Origin: Bacillus tuaregi
GTDB taxonomy: Bacteria; Bacillota; Bacilli; Bacillales; Cytobacillaceae
DNA length: 57,962 bases
Direction of reading: 5' to 3'
Assembly (NCBI RefSeq): GCF_900104575.1
Contig: NZ_LT629719.1
Span: 1-57,962, forward strand
In this document: positions 25,112-31,504 of the stretch, in pieces
How positions within the stretch are numbered: position 1 is the first letter of the stretch
Layout of the letters: each line of letters starts with the position of its first letter
Program-made: the position numbers and the translations under genes
The notes under the pieces: model-generated
Told to the model about the DNA's origin: nothing
Seen by the model: only the letters and a program-made list of their open reading frames with translations
Databases searched by the model: none

Positions 25112-25856
25112 TCGGTTCACTCACCTTTCTAAAGGCTCCGCTTCCTTCAAGGTTTTTGAGCAGTACCTTCCTCGTTGTTTTGTACTCAGGGCCATTCATC
25201 CCAAGTCGAATCAGCCAAGTCCTGAATGCATATTTCGGATTGTCATCCTGAGCTCGTTTGAAAGTGGCTCGCTTTTGCTTTTTGGCATTTTGGTTGATGA
25301 ATGCTGCGAGGTCTTGAAAGGCTGCCATTTTCTCTGAATCCAAGTTTTGCGCTGCTAGTTTGATAGTCAATGTTTCATTTTCAAAATCGAAAGCTAAGCC
25401 CGAGATTCTCTCAAGGCCAAGTTCATCAAGTGCCTTCTTAAACTCTTCAAAGGTACTCGTTTCCTTTTCGCTCAAATCCTCTGGGAAGGTTTCATCCATC
25501 AGCGGCTTGGTTGTTTCAAATGCCATCATGATCAGGTGCTGTTTGCTATAAAGCATGTTTACTAGGTTTCTTAATGTGTTTCCCGTGTGGCCCTCAAGCG
25601 GGAGCGTTACCTCAATCCCATCCAAATCAAGAACCGCAGGCTGTTCCTCACCTTTTTCTTCTTCAGGCTCTGGCGGATTAGTTATCTCTTCAAAGGTTTT
25701 CACTTCTCCGGCTGAGTTTGTAATCGTGCCCTGCCTATCAATGGTGTAGGTTTCATCCTCGGTTATAATTTCGTAGGCAAAGGTTGGAACGTTTAGATAC
25801 TTGGGTTTCACTCCTAAAAATTCTCCTAGTTTTTTAACCATTTCTTTTCGATCCAT
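25104..25856 (-). CDS. Hypothetical phage protein with acidic linker
   Basis: A 250-residue protein. The ATG at 25856 has AGGAGG seven bases upstream; the frame is open a little further to 25889. The N-terminal 55 residues (KKLGEFLGVKPKYLNVPTFAYEI) form a small domain, followed by a Glu/Pro-rich linker (PPEPEEEKGEEQ). The C-terminal 180 residues contain LPLEGHTGNTLRNLVNMLYSKQ and a basic end (NQNAKKQKRATFKRAQDD). Similar proteins recur in Firmicute prophages without known function, so I leave it unnamed. It heads a three-gene unit driven by promoter-like element B. Confidence 0.75.
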   Translation of the reverse strand: MDRKEMVKKLGEFLGVKPKYLNVPTFAYEIITEDETYTIDRQGTITNSAGEVKTFEEITNPPEPEEEKGEEQPAVLDLDGIEVTLPLEGHTGNTLRNLVNMLYSKQHLIMMAFETTKPLMDETFPEDLSEKETSTFEEFKKALDELGLERISGLAFDFENETLTIKLAAQNLDSEKMAAFQDLAAFINQNAKKQKRATFKRAQDDNPKYAFRTWLIRLGMNGPEYKTTRKVLLKNLEGSGAFRKVSEPNE

Positions 25857-25869
25857 TTTCACTACCTCC

Positions 25870-25919
25870 TGTGTTTTGGTGTAGTACATATATCACTCTA
25901 AACACAAGTAATAGCAAGT
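25870..25919 (-). promoter_or_regulatory. Promoter-like element B and leader hairpin
   Basis: On the minus strand, ACTTGCTATTA, eleven bases, AGTGATATAT (25919-25888). Both blocks are identical to element C near the recombinases. As at 24620, the inverted repeat TGTGTTT/AAACACA (25906-25900 and 25876-25870) abuts the AGGAGG of the next gene, so the transcript start could fold into a hairpin just before its ribosome binding site. Confidence 0.6.
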
Positions 25920-25956
25920 CATTCCTGACCAAAATGCGTATATTTATAGATCAATA

Positions 25957-25979
25957 GAAAAAGGCCCGTTAAGGCCCCA
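25957..25979 (-). terminator. Weak terminator before element B
   Basis: A short GC hairpin (GGCC at 25963-25966 and 25973-25976) is followed by five T residues on the minus strand, just past the stop of the gene ending at 25982. The stem is short, so efficiency is doubtful. Confidence 0.35.
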
Positions 25980-25981
25980 CT

Positions 25982-26296
25982 CTAGTCGTTTTCAATTGCT
26001 GTATATCTTGGATAACTATAGCCTTCGCTGTTCACTAAAACTGTTTCACCCGTATCTTTGTCGATCACTCTAATGCAGCGTGCCTCTCGGTTCTGATTCA
26101 CTCCACCGTCTTCCTCAGTGATCCAAGGCTGGTCGTTAAAGAAGTCATTTGCAAAGTTATGAAAATCCTTATCTTCTAACTCCACTTCTTTTGTTACGAT
26201 GTAGGTTTGACCTTGCTGTCCTTGCTTAATGGCTTCTTTAGTGATTTCCTTCAGCTCCGCTAGATTACTAACTTTCCTTCCAAACAATGCTTTCAT
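25982..26296 (-). CDS. Hypothetical phage protein
   Basis: A 104-residue acidic protein, start ATG with TGGAG upstream. It opens MKALFGRKVSNLAELKEITKEAIKQG and contains FANDFFNDQPWITEED and RCIRVIDKDTGETVLVNSEGYSYPRY. This alpha/beta pattern recurs in Firmicute prophages as a protein of unknown function. It is six bases downstream of the next small gene. Confidence 0.75.
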   Translation of the reverse strand: MKALFGRKVSNLAELKEITKEAIKQGQQGQTYIVTKEVELEDKDFHNFANDFFNDQPWITEEDGGVNQNREARCIRVIDKDTGETVLVNSEGYSYPRYTAIEND

Positions 26297-26302
26297 TAAC
26301 CA

Positions 26303-26500
26303 TCACTCCACCTCAACGTATTCCATGATGATTTGGAGGGCTTCACCATAGGAGTTGGATGCCATCACCCGCTCACTTACTTCTTTAACTTGTTCTTCTT
26401 TCCCATCTTCTTTTAGTGTTCTGCTCACTCTCCCAAGAATAGAAAATATATTGCCGTCTTCGCCAATAAGTTTGACTGTTGGTTTATGGTTTTCTTCCAT
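26303..26500 (-). CDS. Hypothetical phage protein
   Basis: A 65-residue protein. The ATG at 26500 (or the GTG just before it) has TTGGAGG upstream, whereas the longer frame to 26542 lacks a site. The sequence (KPTVKLIGEDGNIFSILGRVSRTLKEDG) forms a short beta-helix unit, then an acidic tail. Very similar small proteins precede the previous gene in other prophages, but no function is known. Confidence 0.7.
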   Translation of the reverse strand: MEENHKPTVKLIGEDGNIFSILGRVSRTLKEDGKEEQVKEVSERVMASNSYGEALQIIMEYVEVE

Positions 26501-26572
26501 CACTCTGCCTCCAATCTCTTCAAGGTAGTAGCATATTGCCATACATACCTGGGGTATAGCAACTTAGTTCGT

Positions 26573-27817
26573 CTATAATATTTCATCTAATACAGGTTTA
26601 GGAACATCTGAATACGATAGCTTCTCTCCGTCTCTTTCCAGATAAACATTCGCATCCGTTCCAACATGTTCGATATACCGTTTGACAATTGCATCTGCGT
26701 ATTTTTCATCCAGTTCAATCGTATAGCAGATTCGGTTGGTTTGTTCGCAAGCCATAAGAGTAGACCCGCTCCCGCCAAAAGGATCCAGCACGATGCAATT
26801 GCTCATGCTACTGTTTTGAATCGGATAGGCACACAAGTTAACCGGCTTCATCGTTGGGTGAAGAGCATTCTTCGACGGTCTATCGAAGTTCCAGATAGTG
26901 CTCTGCTTACGATCGGCGTACCAGTTATGTTTACCTTCCTTTAACCAACCAAATAGAATCGGTTCATGTTTCCATTGGTATGGACTTCTTCCAAGAACCA
27001 GACTCTGCTTGGCCCAGATGCAAACACCCGATAAGTAAAAGCCTGCATCCTTGAAAGCCTTTCTAAAGTTGTAACCTTCCGTATCCGCATGGAACACATA
27101 GATGGATGCATCCTTTTCCATACTAGCAGCCATATTCTTATAGGCTTTGAGTAAGAAGTTATAAAACTCTTCATCTTTCATGTTATCGTTCTGGATACTA
27201 CCTGCTTGTGAAGAGTAATTGACGTTGTAAGGCGGGTCCGTTACGACAAGATTTGCCTTCTGCCCATTCATGAGAACTTGATAAACTTCCGGATCTGTAC
27301 TGTCCCCACAAACTAAACGATGCCTACCAAGTAACCATACGTCACCTTTTTGGGTAATAGCTGGTTCAGCTAATTCCTTTTCAACATCAAAATCGTCTTC
27401 CGTAATATCTTTATCATGTACCTCATTAAAAAGCTGATCGATTTCTGGTGGGTCAAAACCGGTAAACGAAACATCATAGTCCAAAGACTGCAAATCTTGA
27501 ATAAGGTCCGCTAACAATTCCTTGTTCCATTCACCACTGATTTTATTCAAAGCAATATTAAGCGCTTTTTCTTTTGTCTTATCAATATCGATAACTACAC
27601 AGTCTATTTCTGTAAACCCTAACGTCTTTAAGACCGTGATTCTTTGGTGCCCACCGATCACCGTCATATCCTGATTGACAATGACAGGTTCTACATAACC
27701 AAATTGCTCAATACTATTTTTAATCTTTTCAAATTCACTGTCCCCCGGCTTTAGCTTTTTCCTGGGGTTATAACTCGCAGGAATTAAATCATCAATCGGT
27801 AGTTTATTAAACTCCAT
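26573..27817 (-). CDS. ParB-domain DNA methyltransferase fusion
   Basis: A 414-residue protein. The ATG at 27817 (MEFNKLPIDDL) has GGAG upstream; the frame stays open for 80 more codons, but these overlap the preceding gene. Residues 5-95 are a ParB/sulfiredoxin-like domain with GGHQR (55-59) and NIALNK. Residues 155-410 are an N6-adenine or N4-cytosine methyltransferase with DPPY at 194-197 ahead of the FGGSGST AdoMet motif, the order of the beta class. No restriction enzyme partner lies nearby, so it is an orphan phage methylase, probably protecting phage DNA or marking it for regulation. Confidence 0.93.
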   Translation of the reverse strand: MEFNKLPIDDLIPASYNPRKKLKPGDSEFEKIKNSIEQFGYVEPVIVNQDMTVIGGHQRITVLKTLGFTEIDCVVIDIDKTKEKALNIALNKISGEWNKELLADLIQDLQSLDYDVSFTGFDPPEIDQLFNEVHDKDITEDDFDVEKELAEPAITQKGDVWLLGRHRLVCGDSTDPEVYQVLMNGQKANLVVTDPPYNVNYSSQAGSIQNDNMKDEEFYNFLLKAYKNMAASMEKDASIYVFHADTEGYNFRKAFKDAGFYLSGVCIWAKQSLVLGRSPYQWKHEPILFGWLKEGKHNWYADRKQSTIWNFDRPSKNALHPTMKPVNLCAYPIQNSSMSNCIVLDPFGGSGSTLMACEQTNRICYTIELDEKYADAIVKRYIEHVGTDANVYLERDGEKLSYSDVPKPVLDEIL

Positions 27818-28244
27818 CTTCTTCACTCCAAAATCTATATTTGATATAACAATCATGGCTACAGAACTTTCGTTTCTTGTTTCCGTAGCAACTGAACGTT
27901 TTCTCGCATTGTGGACACATATAGTTATAAATAGCTGTTTCTCTTTTCGTTCTCGCTTGGGGATTTTCATTCCACCATATTCGGCGGCATTCATCAGAGC
28001 AAAACTTCCGAATCCTACCTCGTCCCTTTTGTTTAAGGAGTTTACCGCAGGAGGAGCAGAGTACATGGTTCTTCATTTGTTCTTTCACATTTAATGCAAC
28101 AACTTTTGCATCCCCGTCTAGACCATTTTGTTTACAAAAGATACGTACAGTATCACGAGACTTTCCCAATACCGCAGCGATCGCTTTATATCCAACACCT
28201 TTAAGCCGCAAGTTATAGATTTGTTGTCTCTCGGCTTCGGTCAT
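27807..28244 (-). CDS. HTH and zinc-finger phage protein
   Basis: A 145-residue protein with an N-terminal helix-turn-helix (YNLRLKGVGYKAIAAVLGKSRDTVRIFCKQNG), like that of resolvases and sigma-70 region 4. Two zinc-finger-like pairs follow: CSSCGK with CSDEC, and CPQC with CSHDC. The ATG at 28244 is one codon inside the open frame and follows AAAGGAG. It overlaps the methyltransferase start by 11 bases. It is probably a DNA-binding regulator or a DNA-modification helper; the target is unknown. Confidence 0.75.
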   Translation of the reverse strand: MTEAERQQIYNLRLKGVGYKAIAAVLGKSRDTVRIFCKQNGLDGDAKVVALNVKEQMKNHVLCSSCGKLLKQKGRGRIRKFCSDECRRIWWNENPQARTKRETAIYNYMCPQCEKTFSCYGNKKRKFCSHDCYIKYRFWSEEDGV

Positions 28245-28286
28245 CACTCCTACTCCTTTCTGCGTAAACAGTATTTAAAAGGGCAT

Positions 28287-28330
28287 AAAAAAACGCATTA
28301 ATCAGCTATTAAGCAAGCTAAAATATGCGT
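28287..28330 (-). terminator. Terminator upstream of the HTH/zinc-finger gene
   Basis: The outer arms ACGCAT (28293-28298) and ATGCGT (28325-28330), with a second inner stem, are followed by seven T residues on the minus strand. Confidence 0.75.
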
Positions 28331-28496
28331 TTCATCCTCTTTTTCATTTTTTGGTTAAGACTGTTAAAACCCAGTCCTGGCAATGGCTGAACACCGCTTT
28401 TGTCATTTCCTAAATCGAACCTTTTCGCAAAATCTAAAGGTACCTAAACCCTTATCACTATTGAGGTGAAACCCTTATTCAGGCCGTCAAGAGTAA

Positions 28497-28573
28497 CCCC
28501 CCTTGTTTAATTCCGCGAAAATTCACGTGAAGGGGGCGCGCGGTCGCCGTATAAAAGGTTGTAGAGATTCTAC
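28497..28573. other. GC-rich inverted-repeat block, possible cos site
   Basis: The 257 bases from 28331 to 28587 hold no convincing gene. Within them, seven C/T bases (28498-28504) and the complementary AAGGGGG (28530-28536) flank a core with CACGTG and a near-palindrome TTCCGCGAA. A GC-only run (28536-28549) and the palindrome GTAGA-GAT-TCTAC (28561-28573) follow. HNH-associated phages of this type usually have a cohesive-end site close to the HNH gene, so this block is the best candidate. Nothing here proves cleavage. Confidence 0.3.
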
Positions 28574-28587
28574 ACCCCCTAGGCCCG

Positions 28588-28941
28588 TCAAAAAGAATAA
28601 ACAGGAAACTGATCTTCTGTTCTCGTCTTCCGATCGTGACACCTCTTACACAAAGGTTGCCAGTTACTTTCATCCCAGAACAGTTTCTGGTCTCCTCGAT
28701 GAGGTTTGATATGATCTACCACCGTTGCTTGAGTCAGCTTTCCTTTCTGCCCACAGTGTTTGCAAAGAGGGTGGGCGTTCAAGAACCGTTTGCTTGCCTT
28801 CCTCCAACGGCTATCATAACCACGCTCGTTTGCATTAGCTCTATCATCTACGTGAAGCTTCGCATGAAACTCACAGTACTTGTCGTCCGTTAACAAAGGA
28901 CAACCGTTGTGTTTGCACGGCTTCTTTGGTTTCATTGGCAT
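28588..28941 (-). CDS. HNH endonuclease
   Basis: A 117-residue HNH nuclease; ATG at 28941 with GGAG upstream. The N-terminal zinc site uses CKHNGC and YCEFH. The nuclease core is CKHCGQ, VVDHIKPHRGD, then NWQPLCKRCHDRKT, with the HNH catalytic residues and the Cys pairs intact. In HK97-type phages such a protein works with terminase at the packaging site. Here it is unusually far from the terminase genes (about 4 kb), with a methylase and small genes in between. Confidence 0.92.
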   Translation of the reverse strand: MPMKPKKPCKHNGCPLLTDDKYCEFHAKLHVDDRANANERGYDSRWRKASKRFLNAHPLCKHCGQKGKLTQATVVDHIKPHRGDQKLFWDESNWQPLCKRCHDRKTRTEDQFPVYSF

Positions 28942-28966
28942 TACTCTCAACTCCGTTTAATCCTAT

Positions 28967-29000
28967 TAAAAAAGCCCCGAAGGTTTGTCCTCCAAGGGCT
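28967..29000 (-). terminator. Tandem terminator, second of two
   Basis: The minus-strand stem AGCCCTTGGAGG with CCTTCGGGGCT and a TTTTTT tail lies just before the HNH gene. Its loop side resembles that of the terminator at 29086-29120. Confidence 0.8.
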
Positions 29001-29085
29001 GTATCATTCTATTTCTATAGCTTATACTCTATCACAGAGATGGGGTGGCTTATAATGGCTTTTCATGGCGTGTTTTTAATTCCAA

Positions 29086-29120
29086 ACAAAAACCCTTAAA
29101 GGAACTGATCCTCCAAGGGT
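29086..29120 (-). terminator. Tandem terminator, first of two
   Basis: The minus-strand stem ACCCTTGGAGGA with TCCTTTAAGGGT is followed by TTTTTG, right after the DUF1492 gene. Together with the next one it firmly separates early from late genes. The 85 bases between the two hold AT-rich DNA where a late promoter would fit. Confidence 0.8.
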
Positions 29121-29140
29121 GTTGTGAATAATCTTCTTTT

Positions 29141-29572
29141 TCATATGCATTCCACCGGGCTACTTTCTAATCGTTCCGTTGCTTCTTTCAACGCTTTCCG
29201 ATGCAAGCGATAAACCCATCGTACATCATACCCCATGATGGCAGCGACTTCTTCCCATGTACTACCACTAAGATAACGAAGCTCAAGAAGTAGTCGGTAG
29301 GAGGGATTCTGTATTTCAGAAACGAAGGTAGCCAACTCACGTTTTAAATCAATCAAATGATCAATGTCGTCATTGATTTCCTCCTCAAGGCTCATTAACT
29401 TAACGAGGGCACTTTCCATTGGTGATTGCTGTTTTGTACTTTGGACTTTGTCATCCTGAAGGACGGATGTTGTTTTCAAAGCAAGGTCTCGTAACATCGA
29501 AACTTGTACAAGTTTACTGTTTATTCTCTGATCAAGCTGAAGAGCCTGGGATAAATATTCTTTTGCGTTCAC
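29141..29572 (-). CDS. DUF1492-type sigma-like late regulator
   Basis: A 143-residue protein with GTG start at 29572 and GGAGG eight bases upstream. The N-terminal two thirds are helical coiled coil. The C-terminal part (LLLELRYLSGSTWEEVAAIMGYDVRWVYRLHRKALK) is a sigma-70 region 4-like helix-turn-helix. Proteins of this family (ArpU and DUF1492 relatives) close the early region in many Firmicute prophages and are thought to switch on late genes. Its position at the early/late border with two terminators behind it supports that. Confidence 0.82.
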   Translation of the reverse strand: MNAKEYLSQALQLDQRINSKLVQVSMLRDLALKTTSVLQDDKVQSTKQQSPMESALVKLMSLEEEINDDIDHLIDLKRELATFVSEIQNPSYRLLLELRYLSGSTWEEVAAIMGYDVRWVYRLHRKALKEATERLESSPVECI

Positions 29573-29590
29573 CGGCAATTCCTCCTGTCT

Positions 29591-30973
29591 TTACAATCCA
29601 TGTGGCAAACCCTCTTTGTATTGGTTCATTCGTGCCTTGACTGCTTCAATCAGTGCAGCTTGGCTCACATCCTTATCTTCTAATGCTTTCATCACTCGTT
29701 CATCAATCGTGTCTTTTGCAATGATGTGATGAATGACGACCGTTTGTTTTTGACCTTGCCGCCATAGTCTTGCATTGGCTTGTTGGTAGAGTTCGAGGCT
29801 CCAGGTTAGACCAAACCAAACGATGATATTTCCACCTATTTGAAGGTTCAGCCCATGACCAGCTGATGCTGGGTGGGCTAATAAAACTTGAACCTTTCCT
29901 TGATTCCAGTCCTTAATGTCTTGGTCTGTTTGAAGGAGCCTCGGCTTTAGTTTCTTTAAATGATGTAAAAGCCTGTCCTTATCATGTTGGTACCCATAGA
30001 ACACTAGCATTGGCTTTCCACTTGCAGCTTCTATCAATTCATCCAAAGCTTTTAACTTTTCATCATGAATATGCTTCACATCTCCATCCTCATCGTAAAC
30101 AGCACCATTAGCTACTTGTAATAACTTATTCGCCAGTACTGCTGCGGATCCAGCTAACACATCCGCTTCTTCAATCGATAAAATAAGTTCCTTTTCTAAT
30201 TGGTCATACTGCTCCTTTGCCTTTTTCGGCAATTCAACAGGTATCACATTGTCCATTCTTCCAGGTAACTCAAGGTAATCCTTGGCCTTCATACTCACGC
30301 AAATATCAGAGAGCTTTTCATAAATGGTATCTTCCGCTCCATCTTTTAACTTCCAAGTGTAGACCATCATTTGATTTCGCTTATCTGGAAGGAAGTATTT
30401 TTCCCGGTAACCAGTGACTGTTTTCCCCAATCGTTCCCCACCGTCCAGTAAATAAATCTGTGGCCACAAATCAATCAAACCGTTTGGTGCTGGAGTTCCT
30501 GTTAGTCCAACCAATCTTTTAATAAATGGCCTCACCCTTTTTAAAGACTTAAACCGTTGTGCTTTGGAAGATTTAAAACTTGATAACTCATCAATGACCA
30601 CCATGTCAAAAGGCCAGTCGGCATCAAACAAATTCACTAGCCAGGTGACGTTTTCTCGATTGATGATATAGACGTCAGCTTTATTATATAAAGCAGCTAC
30701 TCTTTGCTTTTCACTTCCTAGCACTTTGGAAATTCGAAGCTCTTTCAAATGGTCCCACTTTTCCACTTCTTCCTCCCAAGTGGTACTTGCCACTCGGATC
30801 GGAGCAATAACAAGCACTTTTGCCACATCGAAGTAGTCATACATCAGTTCCAAAATTGCAGTCAGCGTTGACACCGATTTCCCCATTCCCATCTCAAGAA
30901 AAAGAGCTGATTTCTTTTTATCAATAATCCACTGAGTGGCATAAGCTTGATATTGATATGGTTTGTATTTCAA
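29591..30973 (-). CDS. SNF2-family helicase/ATPase
   Basis: A 460-residue superfamily 2 ATPase. Motif I is MGMGKS near residue 30, the Walker B equivalent is VIDELSSF, and GLTGTPAPNG is the motif III-type loop. The C-terminal lobe ends with QANARLWRQGQKQTVVIHHIIA, the SNF2 motif VI. The start overlaps the stop of the VRR-NUC gene (ATGA). In phage replication modules this pair probably remodels or processes DNA at forks or recombination intermediates. Confidence 0.93.
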   Translation of the reverse strand: MKYKPYQYQAYATQWIIDKKKSALFLEMGMGKSVSTLTAILELMYDYFDVAKVLVIAPIRVASTTWEEEVEKWDHLKELRISKVLGSEKQRVAALYNKADVYIINRENVTWLVNLFDADWPFDMVVIDELSSFKSSKAQRFKSLKRVRPFIKRLVGLTGTPAPNGLIDLWPQIYLLDGGERLGKTVTGYREKYFLPDKRNQMMVYTWKLKDGAEDTIYEKLSDICVSMKAKDYLELPGRMDNVIPVELPKKAKEQYDQLEKELILSIEEADVLAGSAAVLANKLLQVANGAVYDEDGDVKHIHDEKLKALDELIEAASGKPMLVFYGYQHDKDRLLHHLKKLKPRLLQTDQDIKDWNQGKVQVLLAHPASAGHGLNLQIGGNIIVWFGLTWSLELYQQANARLWRQGQKQTVVIHHIIAKDTIDERVMKALEDKDVSQAALIEAVKARMNQYKEGLPHGL

Positions 30974-31248
30974 AGAACCATCTCCTCTAGCAATCGATCG
31001 ACTGCCTCATAACTATCAATCTTATAAACTTTAAAACCTAATGCTTCCAGTTGTTTTTTCCTTTTTCGTTGCAATGCTCGTAGCTTTTTAGCTGGTGCCT
31101 TTAATTCTACAAAGGCAACTCTTGATCCATGAAAGAGCACCAACCTATCTGGCACACCTGCAAAACCGGGCGACACAAGTTTTAAAGCCAACCCACCATG
31201 TTCGTTCACTTTCCTTTTTAGCCTTTGTTCTACACTCACTTCATTCAT
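30970..31248 (-). CDS. VRR-NUC domain nuclease
   Basis: A 92-residue stand-alone VRR-NUC domain of the PD-(D/E)xK nuclease superfamily. GVPDRLVLF and FVELKAP supply the metal-binding Asp, Glu and Lys. These proteins cut branched DNA. It overlaps the SNF2 gene and is presumably its partner. Confidence 0.93.
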   Translation of the reverse strand: MNEVSVEQRLKRKVNEHGGLALKLVSPGFAGVPDRLVLFHGSRVAFVELKAPAKKLRALQRKRKKQLEALGFKVYKIDSYEAVDRLLEEMVL

Positions 31249-31272
31249 CTATCGGTCACCCCTAAAATAAAT

Positions 31273-31504
31273 GTTTACAGTCAAAACGCCGTATTCATAA
31301 TGCTTTCAACCTTCTCGTAAACAAGTAAACATAAAAATAGTTAATCTATACATATATGGCTATTAGGGTGTATAGGTTATATATGTTATTCTCTATTTCT
31401 TCTTATATAGTTATAGTTGTTTATCATGTTTACAAAGTATATAGATAGAGGATATAAGGAGTTGGTTGTAAACAATAAAATAATTTCAAAGTTTACGTGT
31501 TTAC
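31273..31504. other. Candidate phage replication origin with GTTTAC repeats
   Basis: An AT-rich, gene-free stretch of about 250 bases between the helicase gene and the VRR-NUC gene. The hexamer GTTTAC or its complement occurs seven times: 31273, 31317, 31325, 31428, 31468, 31491 and 31499, in both orientations, several as the octamer TGTTTACA. Repeats around an AT-rich core next to a primase-helicase gene are the usual form of a phage origin. The last copies overlap the 3' end of the helicase gene. An operator cluster is the alternative. Confidence 0.5.

Noticed and set aside
28479-28673. A 64-codon minus-strand frame overlapping the end of the HNH gene
   Set aside because: It overlaps a firm gene, has no ribosome binding site and reads through palindromic DNA; chance frame.
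31273-31504. CRISPR array
   Set aside because: Repeats are six to eight bases, irregularly spaced and in both orientations. No array of 25-40 base repeats was noticed anywhere in the window.
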